From: Nocardia brasiliensis ATCC 700358
GTDB lineage: Bacteria; Actinomycetota; Actinomycetes; Mycobacteriales; Mycobacteriaceae
Assembly: GCF_000250675.2 (NCBI RefSeq)
Contig: NC_018681.1
Span: 2,480,001-2,544,000 of the forward strand
Direction of reading: 5' to 3'
DNA length: 64,000 nucleotides
Part shown: piece after piece, positions 32,251-40,894 of the stretch
Numbering within the stretch: the first letter of the stretch is position 1
Layout of the letters: each line of letters opens with the position of its first letter
Notes under the pieces: model-generated
Database searches by the model: none
The model's input: only the letters and a program-made list of their open reading frames with translations
Told to the model about the DNA's origin: nothing
Made by a program: the position numbers and the translations under genes

Positions 32251-32339
32251 ACGTGCTGGTGGCTATCCCGATACGGGTACGGCGGACGCTTTTCGGGCGC
32301 CGCCGTGTGTCCCGCATCGGTAGCTGAAACAGCCTCGGC

Positions 32340-32717
32340 TCAGCACATCATCTTGGCCATCTGGTAAATGGCCTTCGACTCCTCGGTGGTCGCCTCGGTC
32401 TTGCCGGAGGCCCGCTTGGTGATGTTCTTGACGACGTCGTCCTCGGGCTTGCCCGCCTTGATGTCCTTGCAGGTGTCACTGAGCACGGTGGAGATCTTCG
32501 CGTCGTCCTTGCCGTCGGCGAGTTTCGGGAACGCACCGCGGAAGCTGACGACGAACGCGCCCGCCTTCACATTGTCGACGACCTGGGTGTCGCCGCTCGA
32601 CTGCGCGGTGGTGGAAGAAGAGGCGGCATCGGTGGTGGCCTTGTCGTCCCCGCAGCCGGTGAGCAGCAGGGCAAAGAGGGTCGCGCTGGCCGCGAGAGCG
32701 GCGGTAGTTCTGATCAC
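32340..32717 (-). CDS. putative lipoprotein
   Basis: A 125-residue lipoprotein: signal peptide with lipobox LLTGC (lipidated Cys near residue 22), a Ser/Thr/Asp linker (about 25-45), and a helical domain with two further cysteines (SDTCKDIKAG and the C-terminal KMMC) that probably pair. This layout is like the small DUF732-type or Mce-associated lipoproteins of mycolate bacteria, though I cannot fix the family. Convergent with the slipin gene. ATG 32717 is the clear start. Confidence 0.75.
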   Translation of the reverse strand: MIRTTAALAASATLFALLLTGCGDDKATTDAASSSTTAQSSGDTQVVDNVKAGAFVVSFRGAFPKLADGKDDAKISTVLSDTCKDIKAGKPEDDVVKNITKRASGKTEATTEESKAIYQMAKMMC

Positions 32718-32802
32718 GGAGCGGGATGCTAGCGGGCCGGAACCAAAGTCGCCTCCCGTCCGGTGAACGGGAGGCGACAGGTTGTGGCAGAAGGTCTGTC
32801 GG

Positions 32803-32895
32803 TCAGACCGGGGAGACGACGAAGACCTGGGCCCAATAGGCTGCCTGGTCCGCGCCGATCAGCGGGGCCAGGTAGTCGAACAAGATCGATGACAT
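32803..32895 (-). CDS. 30-residue hydrophobic peptide gene
   Basis: An ATG at 32895, 10 bases after GGGAG, opens a 30-codon frame that begins MSSILFDYLAPLIGADQAAY, continues WAQVFVVSPV and stops at 32803. The sequence is hydrophobic with few charges, amphipathic and free of low complexity, quite unlike the Arg/Pro-rich chance frames around it. It could be a membrane-associated small protein or a peptide signal. It stands alone, about 85 bp upstream of the lipoprotein gene on the same strand. Family not recognised; real translation is probable but unproven. Confidence 0.5.
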   Translation of the reverse strand: MSSILFDYLAPLIGADQAAYWAQVFVVSPV

Positions 32896-33148
32896 AGCTA
32901 CGGAACTCCCAATTGTCGACGTACAGGACATTTCAGAATGTGCGGGCCGAATGTGAGCCACGCTACGGCGGGCAACGTTAGCAGCCACGTCGGCGGCCTG
33001 CGCGCCGTGCCGGGCCGCCATGCCGATGCGCGAGTAACTAGCCGGACCGTGATCGACGTCATAAAGTAGGGGCCGTCGGCTTGGCCCGTTTGCCGGGCCG
33101 CGACGTTCCCTTCACACTTCGAATGCGGGAAAGCAGGTCTCAACTCAT

Positions 33149-33481
33149 ATGCGGATTGTTCGCTCACTGGTCGCCGGCGCGTTGATCGCCGGTGCTGCTT
33201 CGGTTTTCGCCATGCTGGGGGCCGGTTCCGCCGGTGCCGTAGCGGTGACACCGCTGCCGGGCGGGGTGCAGGTCGACCTCAGCCCTGCCGACACGGCCTG
33301 GGTCGCCCAGAACCGTTTCGGGCAGACCCTCGCCGGTCTGCCCCATCCTTCGGCGCCTTCGTTCGGTCAGGCGCTGGACGCGGCCGCCGCGGTGTCGGCG
33401 GCGGTCCCGGGCGGACATGTCACCTTCACCGTCTACGGGCCGCTCGATTCGTTGAACGGCACCATGCTGGCGTTGCAGTAG
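33149..33481 (+). CDS. small secreted protein of unknown function
   Basis: A 110-residue exported protein: basic start MRIVR, hydrophobic segment LVAGALIAGAASVFAMLGAG and a cleavage site around SAGAVA, then a mature domain of about 75 residues with VTPLPGGVQVDLSPADTAWV and HVTFTVYGPLDSLNGTMLAL. No cysteines after the signal. This kind of small exported protein is common in Nocardia and Rhodococcus; function unknown. ATG 33149 is clear. The RNB ribonuclease gene starts 16 bp after its stop. Confidence 0.7.
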   Translation: MRIVRSLVAGALIAGAASVFAMLGAGSAGAVAVTPLPGGVQVDLSPADTAWVAQNRFGQTLAGLPHPSAPSFGQALDAAAAVSAAVPGGHVTFTVYGPLDSLNGTMLALQ

Positions 33482-33497
33482 GACTGGCACACCCAGC

Positions 33498-34937
33498 GTG
33501 GAATTGCATCAGCGGATCGTCTCGGCGCCGGTCGACTTCGGCGCCATCCGTTCCGAATTCGGTTTGGCCTCGGCGTACCCCGCCGAGGCCACCGCGGAAG
33601 CCCGCGACGCGTCCGACGCGTTCGCGGGCGACCGGAACGATCGCACCGACATCCCGTTCGTGACGATCGACCCACCGGGGGCCATGGATCTGGACCAGGC
33701 CCTGCATCTGGAGCGCACCGGCACCGGCTTCCTGCTGCACTACGCCATCGCCGACGTGGGCGCCGTGATCGTTCCCGACGGCGCGCTCGCCAAGGAGTCC
33801 GGCGCCAGGGGACAAACCTTCTATCTGCCCGACGGCACGGTGCCGCTGCATCCGCCGGTGCTGTCCGAGGGCACCGCGAGCCTGCTGCCGCAGCAGCGGC
33901 GCCCGGCCGCGCTGTGGACCATCGAACTCGACGAAAACGCCGAACCGCAACGGTTTTCGGTGCAACGCGCGCTGGTGTGCTCGCGCGCCAGGCTCGACTA
34001 CGCGGGCGTGCAGGCCGACGCCGACGCGGGCCGCCTGCACCCCTCGATCGCAGCCCTGCCGGAGTTCGGCAAGCGGCGCATCGAGGCGGGACTGGCCCGT
34101 GGCGCGATCGGCTTGCGGCTGCCCGCGCAGAGCATCGTCCGGGACGATCGCTCGCCGGGGCACTGGCGGCTGATCGTCGAACCACGCACCGCCGCCGACG
34201 ACTGGAACGAGCAGGTCTCGCTGCTCACCGGGATGTGCGCGGCCCGCATCATGCTCGACGCGGGCGCGCCCGCCCTGCTGCGCACCATGCCGCCGCCCGC
34301 CGAATCCGCGATCGCGTCCATGCGCCGGACCGCGGCCGCGCTGGGCGTGGCATGGCCCGCGGCGCAACCGGTCGGGCAGCTGCTCGCCGCACTGGACCCG
34401 AACACCCCGGCCGCGCTGGTGCTGATGTCGGAGGCGACCAGCCTGTTGCGCGGCGCGTCCTACACCGTGGTGAACGGCGATACGACCGAAGCGGCCCCGG
34501 AAACGTTGCAGCACAGCGCGATGCACGCGCCGTACGCACACGTCACCGCGCCGCTGCGCAGGCTGGTCGACCGCTACGCCACCGAGATCTGCCTGGCTCG
34601 CTGCGCGGGAACCGAAGTGCCGCAGTGGGTTACCGACGGTCTCGCCGACACCGCGGACACCATGCGCCGCAGCGACGCGACCGCGAACAAGGTCGAACGC
34701 GCCTGCATCGACCTCACCGAGGCGACGCTGCTCGCCGAACGCGCGGGCACGGAGTTCGACGCGGTCGTGGTGCGCGAAGCCAACGGCAACCGCGCCGCCG
34801 AGATCTTCATCGCCGACCCGCCGGTGCTCGGACCCTGTACCGGCGAGCCACCGGAAGGCGAACAGGTGCGCGTCCGCCTGACCGCCGCCGACCCGACCAC
34901 CCGCAAGATCGCCTTCACCTACGCCCCCACGGGCTAG
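33498..34937 (+). CDS. RNB-domain 3'-5' exoribonuclease
   Basis: A 479-residue RNase II/R catalytic-domain protein. The signature IDPPGAMDLDQALHLE contains the conserved aspartates that bind Mg (DxxxxxDxD). HYAIADVG follows, then FYLPDGTVPLHPPVLSEGTASLLP and the conserved C-terminal part of the RNB domain with ASYTVVNGDTTEAAP and HSAMHAPYAHVTAPLRRLVD. It lacks the cold-shock and S1 RNA-binding domains of RNase R/II, as in the shorter actinobacterial RNB proteins (Rv2179c is unrelated). Expected to degrade single-stranded RNA. GTG 33498 begins MELHQRIVSAP. Confidence 0.88.
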   Translation: MELHQRIVSAPVDFGAIRSEFGLASAYPAEATAEARDASDAFAGDRNDRTDIPFVTIDPPGAMDLDQALHLERTGTGFLLHYAIADVGAVIVPDGALAKESGARGQTFYLPDGTVPLHPPVLSEGTASLLPQQRRPAALWTIELDENAEPQRFSVQRALVCSRARLDYAGVQADADAGRLHPSIAALPEFGKRRIEAGLARGAIGLRLPAQSIVRDDRSPGHWRLIVEPRTAADDWNEQVSLLTGMCAARIMLDAGAPALLRTMPPPAESAIASMRRTAAALGVAWPAAQPVGQLLAALDPNTPAALVLMSEATSLLRGASYTVVNGDTTEAAPETLQHSAMHAPYAHVTAPLRRLVDRYATEICLARCAGTEVPQWVTDGLADTADTMRRSDATANKVERACIDLTEATLLAERAGTEFDAVVVREANGNRAAEIFIADPPVLGPCTGEPPEGEQVRVRLTAADPTTRKIAFTYAPTG

Positions 34938-35821
34938 TCGCCGTTGGCGGTCAACGCGGCGGCGGCTTCGGGGTAGCGGCTGAGGGCCTGGCGGGCGGCG
35001 GTGTCTTCGGCGCCGGCGAGGACGCGGTACAGCGCCGGGTCTTCGCCCGCGGCACCGGCGTCGGCGGCGATGCCGTAGAGCGCGTGCTGGGATTCGACGG
35101 CGTCGCGGTGGTCGCCGAGCACGGTCTGCAGCCGTTTGGCGCGTCCGCCGAGGCCGGTCGCCGCGGCGGCGAGCACCTGCTCGGCGGCCTCGCAGGAATA
35201 GCGTAAGCGCTTGGCGCTCTTGCGGATATCGTGCAGCAGCTCGACCCGCTCGTCTGCCGTCACGGTGGGTTCCAGCTGGATCAGCCGTTCGACCCGTTCC
35301 CGATCACGTTGCAGCACAACACCGAAGAACTCGGCGGCGGGCACTTCGGCGCGCCGCGCCCGCAACGGTGGTTCGGTGCGCCAGTGCGTGAGTTCGTCGC
35401 GCAGGTCGCGGTAGCGCGGGCTGTCCAGCGCCAGCAGGACATCGGCGTGCGCGGCGGCGTAGCGCTCCTGCTGGGCGGTGACCAGCCGGGCCGTCACCGG
35501 CGCCAGTTCTGCCTCCGAATGTTCGCCCTGCTGAGCGTGTTTGGTCAACAGCGCCTCGAAACGCTCACCGCGCACCTCGGCGTCGCGGGCCACGCCGAGG
35601 ACACCGGCCAGCCACTTGAGCTCCTCGCCCATCGAGGCGGCCGAGGCCCGCTCGAAAAGACTGCGGTAGGACCGCAATACGCTGCGCAGCCGACGGGTCG
35701 CGACCCGCATCTGGTGCACCGAATCGGGTGCGTCGGCCCGCACGTCGGGTTCGGCGGCCAGCAGCCGGTCGACATCGTCGCGTAGTGCCGCGATGATCGC
35801 GTTACCGGCTGTGGCCGTCAT
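34934..35821 (-). CDS. CHAD domain protein
   Basis: A 295-residue all-helical CHAD domain, which binds inorganic polyphosphate through conserved His and basic residues. Typical pieces are VHQMRVATRRLRSVLRSYRSLF (residues about 30-51) and its internal repeat ELLHDIRKSAKRLRYSCEA (about 190-208), the two copies of the HxxRxxxRRLR motif. M. tuberculosis Rv2226 in the equivalent position joins CYTH and CHAD domains; here only CHAD is present. Start at GTG/ATG 35821 (MTATAGNAIIAAL). Tail-to-tail with the RNB gene (4-bp overlap) and 3 bp after the iminopeptidase gene. Confidence 0.88.
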   Translation of the reverse strand: MTATAGNAIIAALRDDVDRLLAAEPDVRADAPDSVHQMRVATRRLRSVLRSYRSLFERASAASMGEELKWLAGVLGVARDAEVRGERFEALLTKHAQQGEHSEAELAPVTARLVTAQQERYAAAHADVLLALDSPRYRDLRDELTHWRTEPPLRARRAEVPAAEFFGVVLQRDRERVERLIQLEPTVTADERVELLHDIRKSAKRLRYSCEAAEQVLAAAATGLGGRAKRLQTVLGDHRDAVESQHALYGIAADAGAAGEDPALYRVLAGAEDTAARQALSRYPEAAAALTANGD

Positions 35822-35824
35822 GGG

Positions 35825-36802
35825 TTACCCCGCTTTCGCGAATCGGTCGGTGGCTTCGACCAGGTGGTGCGTGATGCCTGGTTCGTTCGCCGCGTGGCCC
35901 GCGTCGTCCACGATGTGCAGCTCCGAGTTCGGCAGCGCCTTGTGCAGATCCCACGCGCTCACCGCGGGGCAGACGATGTCGTGGCGCCCCTGCACGATGA
36001 CCGTCGGGATATGGGAAATGGTACCGGCGTCACGGAGTAACTGGCCCTCTTCGAGGAACCCGCGGTGCTGGAAGTAGTGGTTCTCGATCCGGGCGAACGC
36101 CAGCGCGAACCGCGGCTCGGCGGTTTCGGCGACCCGATCCGGTTGCGGCAGGAGCGCACTCGTCGCGCCCTCCCAGGTGGACCAGGCGATCGCGGCCGCG
36201 AGCGCGACCTGTTCGTCCGGGGAGTGCAGCAGCCGGTGATAGACGGCGACGAGGTCGTCGCCGCGTTCGGCCTCCGGCACCGGCGCGAGGAACTTCTCCC
36301 ACTCGTCGGGGTACACGTAGCCCGCGGCGCCGTTGTAGTACCAGTCGATTTCCTTGCGGCGCAACAGGAATATGCCGCGCAGCACCAGTTCGGTGACTCG
36401 CTCCGGATGGGTCTGGGCGTAGGCCAGCGCGAGCGTCGAACCCCACGAACCCCCGAACACCTGCCAGCGGTCGATGCCGAGATGCGTACGCAGCGCCTCC
36501 AGGTCGGCGATCAGGTGCTGGGTGGTGTTGGTCGCCAGGCTCGCGTTGTCGGCGAGGTGCGGGGTGGACTGTCCGCAACCGCGCTGATCGAGCAGCACGA
36601 TCCGGTAGGCCGCCGGGTCGAAGAACTGCCGCTGATACGGCGAGGTGCCGCCGCCGGGCCCGCCGTGCAGGAACACCACCGGCTTGCCGTCGGGGTTGCC
36701 GCTGACCTCCCAGTAGACCGCCTGGCCGTCGCCGACGTCGAGTAGCCCGGTGTCGTACGGCTCGATCTCGGGGTACAGCGTGCGCAGCGTGCTGCCCGCC
36801 AT
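35825..36802 (-). CDS. pip: proline iminopeptidase
   Basis: A 325-residue alpha/beta-hydrolase that releases N-terminal proline from peptides. The family motifs HGGPGGGTSPYQRQFFDP (oxyanion region), LLDQRGCGQSTPH, the nucleophile elbow GGSWGSTLALAYA (Ser), Asp in VIVQGRHDIVCP and the terminal His in DAGHAANEPG are all present. Length is normal for the monomeric-type enzyme. ATG 36802 overlaps the stop of the upstream lipoprotein gene by one base, so they are coupled, and the CHAD gene follows after 3 bp. Confidence 0.93.
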   Translation of the reverse strand: MAGSTLRTLYPEIEPYDTGLLDVGDGQAVYWEVSGNPDGKPVVFLHGGPGGGTSPYQRQFFDPAAYRIVLLDQRGCGQSTPHLADNASLATNTTQHLIADLEALRTHLGIDRWQVFGGSWGSTLALAYAQTHPERVTELVLRGIFLLRRKEIDWYYNGAAGYVYPDEWEKFLAPVPEAERGDDLVAVYHRLLHSPDEQVALAAAIAWSTWEGATSALLPQPDRVAETAEPRFALAFARIENHYFQHRGFLEEGQLLRDAGTISHIPTVIVQGRHDIVCPAVSAWDLHKALPNSELHIVDDAGHAANEPGITHHLVEATDRFAKAG

Positions 36803-37248
36803 CAGAACGCCAGCCCGGAGGCCAGGTCGGTCAGCTCCAGCGCCTCGATCGCCTGCTTGTGCACGTCCGCGCAGTTCTTGGTGGTGATCCGGTCGATCAC
36901 CGGCTTGTCGGCCAGCACCGCGCCGTTGATGCCGCCGTTGCGCAGCGCCCACTCGTGCACCATCGCGTTGAGGCCGATCCGGCCGAGCGTCGGGCCCTGC
37001 ACGCGCCAGTTCGACAGCTCCGGGCGGATCATGTCGCACAGCTGGGACGCGGCGGCGTCGGAGATCTCCGGGGTGCCCGGCTTAGGGGCGGTGCTGCTCG
37101 GCTTGCTGGTCGCCGTCGCGGATCCCGTCGTCGAACCCGAGCTCCCGGTAGGGGCCGGGTTCGACTCGGTTCCGCAGGCGGTCAGTGCTGCGGCGGCGAA
37201 AACGCCTGCCAGCAGCAGCGTGCTGCGTGAGATCCAACGGCTGCGCAT
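36802..37248 (-). CDS. putative lipoprotein
   Basis: A 148-residue lipoprotein: basic start MRSRWISRS, hydrophobic core, lipobox ALTAC, a Ser/Thr/Pro/Ala-rich linker (about 25-57), and a C-terminal domain of about 90 residues with CDMIRPEL and NCADVHKQAIEALELTDLASG (a cysteine pair). The ATG at 37248 is fixed by AGAGGT five bases upstream. It resembles DUF732-like small lipoproteins of mycolate actinobacteria. It is translationally coupled to the iminopeptidase gene, perhaps providing a cell-surface component. Confidence 0.75.
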   Translation of the reverse strand: MRSRWISRSTLLLAGVFAAAALTACGTESNPAPTGSSGSTTGSATATSKPSSTAPKPGTPEISDAAASQLCDMIRPELSNWRVQGPTLGRIGLNAMVHEWALRNGGINGAVLADKPVIDRITTKNCADVHKQAIEALELTDLASGLAF

Positions 37249-37322
37249 CAAATACCTCTGCTGTTGTCGGCAATGTCCGCCTCGAGTCTGCCATTGATTC
37301 GCCGGCACGGCCCGGACTGCGT

Positions 37323-38171
37323 TCACCGGAAGCTGGTGCGCAACTCGTCCAGCAGGGCGTCGACCGTGCGGGCGAACGGTGGGGCGGAGACGTCGATGGT
37401 GCGCCAGGGGTGCAGCGCGATCAGCGGGGCGAGCCGCTCGGCGAGGGTGATCTCGGTGCGCGAGATAGGGCCGCCGCGCCGCCAGCGCGCGAAGTATTCG
37501 GCCCGGTGCGGGGTGCGCAGGATCTTGTGCGACAGGAACGGGTGGGTGATCACCGCATCGGCCCAGTCGAAGAGCAGTCCGGTGCCGGCGAACGCGTTGC
37601 CGGGGTGCACGTCGTTGTGTTCGATGCTGAGCCGGTTGTAGTCGCCCAGTTCCGCCGCGGTCTCCGCGATCCGGTCGCCGAGGCCGGGGATGCGCGGCTC
37701 GTAGTGCTGGTAGACGGTGACCAGCCGGGCGGGCGGCAGATACGGCGTTCCGGTGGCGCGTAGCTCATCGATGTGCGTCGTGAGCGACTGCTGTAGGTCG
37801 GCGTAGGCCCGGACCAGCCCGGTCCATTCGGCGGCGGTGTCCGGGGCGACGTCACCGCCGTGCCTGCTGAGCAACCAGCCGCGATCCGGTTGCACCGCAA
37901 CGGGTTCCAGCGCGCTGCCCGGACATAGTCGGGCCAGCAGCTCCAGCAGATGGCCCTCGTGCGCGAAGGCGCGGGCATTGGCTTTCGCCCACATCGGGCC
38001 CGCGCTGGTCGGGATGCGCACGACCAGCGACCAGGCGCGCCGCCGGGTTTCCACCGGCGCGCCCGTGACGGTGAGCCCGTGCTCGGCGAGGACGCCGAAC
38101 GCCCAATCGGTCAACGGCTCGATCGACTGTCCGAGCAGTGCGGCGGGCGCCTGCACCACTCGGCCGGTCAT
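37323..38171 (-). CDS. aminoglycoside-phosphotransferase-fold protein (APH family)
   Basis: A 282-residue kinase-fold protein. The catalytic loop LSIEHNDVHPGNAF (equivalent to HxDxxxxN) and the metal motif LLFDWADAV (DFG-like Asp) identify the APH/choline-kinase family. The N-terminal lobe has WSLVVRIPTSAGPMWAKANA. The true substrate could be a small alcohol or sugar; it is not evidence of antibiotic resistance. ATG 38171 is chosen; a GTG at 38177 is possible. It follows panB by 28 bp in the same direction, so it may be transcribed with it. Confidence 0.82.
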   Translation of the reverse strand: MTGRVVQAPAALLGQSIEPLTDWAFGVLAEHGLTVTGAPVETRRRAWSLVVRIPTSAGPMWAKANARAFAHEGHLLELLARLCPGSALEPVAVQPDRGWLLSRHGGDVAPDTAAEWTGLVRAYADLQQSLTTHIDELRATGTPYLPPARLVTVYQHYEPRIPGLGDRIAETAAELGDYNRLSIEHNDVHPGNAFAGTGLLFDWADAVITHPFLSHKILRTPHRAEYFARWRRGGPISRTEITLAERLAPLIALHPWRTIDVSAPPFARTVDALLDELRTSFR

Positions 38172-38199
38172 CGACACTGCGCTGTTCGTTTCGAGCGAG

Positions 38200-39060
38200 C
38201 TAGAAGCTGTGCTCGGGACCGGGGAAGGTGCCCCGGCGCACCTCGTCCGCGTAATTCGCTGCCGCGGTACGCAATTGGTCACCGATATCGCCGAATCGCT
38301 TGACGAACTTGGCGGTCTTGCCGCTGGTGTAGCCCGCCATGTCCTGCCAGACCAGCACCTGGGCGTCGGTGTCCGCGCCGGCGCCGATGCCGACGGTCGG
38401 GATGGTCAGCTTGCCGGTGACCTGCGCGGCCAGTTCGGCGGGCACCATCTCCATGACGACCGCGAACGCGCCCGCCTCCTGCACCGCGATGGCGTCGGCG
38501 ATGAGCTGTTCGGCGCCGTCGCCGCGGCCCTGCACGCGGAACCCGCCGAGGGTGTTGACGCTCTGCGGGGTGAACCCGATATGCGCCATGACCGGGATGC
38601 CCGCCGAGGTGATCAGCGCGATCTGCTCGGCGACGCGCTCGCCGCCCTCGAACTTCACCGCGTGCGCCTGACCCTCCTTCATGAACCGGGTCGCGGTGGC
38701 CAGGGCCTGCTGCGGCGAGGACTCGTAGGTGCCGAACGGCAGATCGGCCACCACCAGCGCGTGCGGTGCGCCGCGCACCACGCCGCGGACCAGCGGGAGG
38801 AGTTCTTCCACGGTGATCGGCACCGTGGTGTCGTAGCCGTAGACGACGTTGGCCGCGGAGTCGCCGACGAGCAGCACGGGAATGCCGGCTTCCTCGAACA
38901 GTCGCGCCGAGGAGTAGTCGTAGGCGGTGAGCATGGACCAGCGCTCGCCGTCGGCCTTCATCTGCTGCAGATGATGCACCCGGGTTTTACGCACGGCCTT
39001 CTTCGGCTGGCTGGGCGCCGCGCCGTAGGCAGGGGTTTCCGAATCGGATACGGACATCAT
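38200..39060 (-). CDS. panB: 3-methyl-2-oxobutanoate hydroxymethyltransferase
   Basis: A 286-residue TIM-barrel enzyme that adds a hydroxymethyl group from methylenetetrahydrofolate to alpha-ketoisovalerate, the first committed step of pantothenate/CoA synthesis. Landmarks are MLTAYDYSSARLFEEAGIPVLLVGDSAANVVYG (substrate Asp/Ser), the metal-ligand segment DLPFGTYE, AVKFEGG (Lys), MAHIGFTPQSVN and the catalytic Glu in VMEMVPAELA. ATG 39060 and ATG 39057 are adjacent; the latter is better spaced from GAAAGGG. Divergent from the CaeA-like gene, the same arrangement as Rv2224c-Rv2225. Confidence 0.96.
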   Translation of the reverse strand: MMSVSDSETPAYGAAPSQPKKAVRKTRVHHLQQMKADGERWSMLTAYDYSSARLFEEAGIPVLLVGDSAANVVYGYDTTVPITVEELLPLVRGVVRGAPHALVVADLPFGTYESSPQQALATATRFMKEGQAHAVKFEGGERVAEQIALITSAGIPVMAHIGFTPQSVNTLGGFRVQGRGDGAEQLIADAIAVQEAGAFAVVMEMVPAELAAQVTGKLTIPTVGIGAGADTDAQVLVWQDMAGYTSGKTAKFVKRFGDIGDQLRTAAANYADEVRRGTFPGPEHSF

Positions 39061-39262
39061 CGTCCCTTTCGTCGCTGTCTCCTCGGGGCCCGTCCGGGTC
39101 CCCGGGTTCGTCTGACAGCTTCAGTGTGCCAGCTGTGACCGGCCCCGATTAAGGCTTCGGCCCGATGCAATTGGTCACATCACACGAGGTTGCGGCCCTG
39201 ACCGCGGCTCGTCGCGGCCGGGCTGTGCACTGGCGCGCGCCGGGTGCTGCCAGTATCAGAGG

Positions 39263-40795
39263 ATGGCTTTGGTTCGGAGTGGGCGCGGTGCGCTGATCGT
39301 GGCGGTGCTGGGGTTGGTGGCGGCGGGGTGTACGACCGCGGGGCATCCGACGGGTCCGATGCCCGACGTGCCCGCCGAATTGGGCAAGTTCTATCACCAG
39401 ACCGTGCAGTGGGGCGGTTGCGCCGGATTCGGTTCGCCGGAGGACCGGTTCGCGCCGAGCGCGGAGTGCGCGAAGATCACCGTGCCGATCGACTACGCCG
39501 CCCCGGACGGGGCGACCGCGCAGATCGCGGTGTCGCGGATCAAGGCCTCCGGCAAGAAGATCGGTTCGCTGCTGATGAATCCCGGCGGGCCGGGGGAGTC
39601 GGGGCTGACCATGTCGGGGCTCGGCAACAGGACGCCGCTGGCGCAGCGGTTCGACCGGGTCGGCTTCGATCCGCGCGGGGTGGGCTCGTCGACGCCGTCC
39701 ATCGTCTGCGAGACCGCGCAGGAGCAGGACGCGGAGCGGGCCGAGGCACAGAAGGACAACACCCCGCAGGGGATCGCCGCGGCCGAGGACGAGAACCGGC
39801 AGTATGCGGACCGCTGCACCGCCCGGACCGGCAAGGAGTTCCTGGCGCACGTCGGCACCCGTGAGGTGGTGCAGGACCTCGACGTGCTGCGCGCCGCCCT
39901 GGGCGACCCGAAGCTCAGCTACCTGGGCTACTCGTACGGCACCAAGATCGGATCGGCGTATGCGGAGAAGTTCCCGGACCGGGTGCGCGCGCTCGTGCTG
40001 GACGGCGCGATCGACTCCTCGCAGGACCCGGTGCAGGAATCGCTACGCCAGGCGGCCGGCTTCCAGAAGGTGTTCGACGCCTATGCCGCGGACTGCGTGA
40101 GCAAGGCGGACTGCCCGCTCGGTACCGACAAGGCGCAGGCGGTGCCGCGCTTCCGGGCGCTGGTGGATCCGCTGTGGGACAAATCGGCGCCGACCACCGA
40201 TCCCCGCGGCCTCAGCTACGGCGACGCGCTCACCGGGGTGCGGCAAGCGCTCTATACGACCGACCTGTGGTCGGTGCTCACCCTCGGGCTGTCCGAACTG
40301 CGTGACGGCCGCGGTGACACGCTGCTGCAACTGGCCGATCTGTACGACGGACGCCGCGACGACGGCACCTACAGCAACACCACCGACGCGTTCAATGCCA
40401 TTCGCTGCGTGGACGATCCGCGGATCAGCGACCGCGGGGTCACCGGCAAGCAGGACATCGAGTACCGCAAGGCCGCGCCGTTCCTCGACGACGGCCGCGG
40501 CACCGGCGCGGCGCCGCTGGATCAGTGCACGGTGTGGCCGGTGCCGAACACCAGTGAGCCGCATCGGATCACGGTGACCGGCTTGCCGAAAACGGTGGTC
40601 GTCTCGACCACCGAGGACCCGGCGACGCCGTATCAGGCGGGCGTCGACCTCGCGTCCCAGCTGGGCGCGTCGCTGCTGACCTACCAGGGCAGCAGGCATA
40701 CCATCGCGCTCTCCGGCGGTTCGTCGTGCGTGGATCAGGCGGTGATCGACTACCTCGTCGACCTGAAGGATCCGGCGCCCGGCCTCACCTGCTGA
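39263..40795 (+). CDS. CaeA/Hip1-type secreted alpha/beta hydrolase (TAP family)
   Basis: A 510-residue lipoprotein exopeptidase/esterase of the tripeptidyl-aminopeptidase group, like M. tuberculosis Rv2223c/Rv2224c (CaeA, Hip1). A signal with lipobox VAAGC (Cys23) is followed by the catalytic domain. The oxyanion motif LLMNPGGPGESG, the nucleophile elbow YLGYSYGTKIG (Ser), Asp in STTEDPATPYQAG and His in GSRHTIALSGG form the triad. A TAP-like C-terminal domain is included. Hip1 in mycobacteria processes envelope proteins, so a cell-wall role is likely here. Two 3-kb partners in M. tuberculosis are one gene here. ATG 39263 is clear. Confidence 0.92.
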   Translation: MALVRSGRGALIVAVLGLVAAGCTTAGHPTGPMPDVPAELGKFYHQTVQWGGCAGFGSPEDRFAPSAECAKITVPIDYAAPDGATAQIAVSRIKASGKKIGSLLMNPGGPGESGLTMSGLGNRTPLAQRFDRVGFDPRGVGSSTPSIVCETAQEQDAERAEAQKDNTPQGIAAAEDENRQYADRCTARTGKEFLAHVGTREVVQDLDVLRAALGDPKLSYLGYSYGTKIGSAYAEKFPDRVRALVLDGAIDSSQDPVQESLRQAAGFQKVFDAYAADCVSKADCPLGTDKAQAVPRFRALVDPLWDKSAPTTDPRGLSYGDALTGVRQALYTTDLWSVLTLGLSELRDGRGDTLLQLADLYDGRRDDGTYSNTTDAFNAIRCVDDPRISDRGVTGKQDIEYRKAAPFLDDGRGTGAAPLDQCTVWPVPNTSEPHRITVTGLPKTVVVSTTEDPATPYQAGVDLASQLGASLLTYQGSRHTIALSGGSSCVDQAVIDYLVDLKDPAPGLTC

Positions 40796-40894
40796 GCGAC
40801 CCGGCTGCCGGGGAAATCTTTTTCCGGCAACAAGGACGGCACACTCAGCGTGTATGTAACACGGATTTAACGCCGGGTGCTTACGCTCGCGGAC

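Noticed and set aside
33498..34937. RNase R or II with RNA-binding domains
   Set aside because: The 479 residues contain only the RNB core; no S1 or cold-shock domain sequence is visible.
37323..38171. Aminoglycoside resistance gene
   Set aside because: The kinase fold is shared by many housekeeping kinases, and there is no resistance-gene signature or mobile context.
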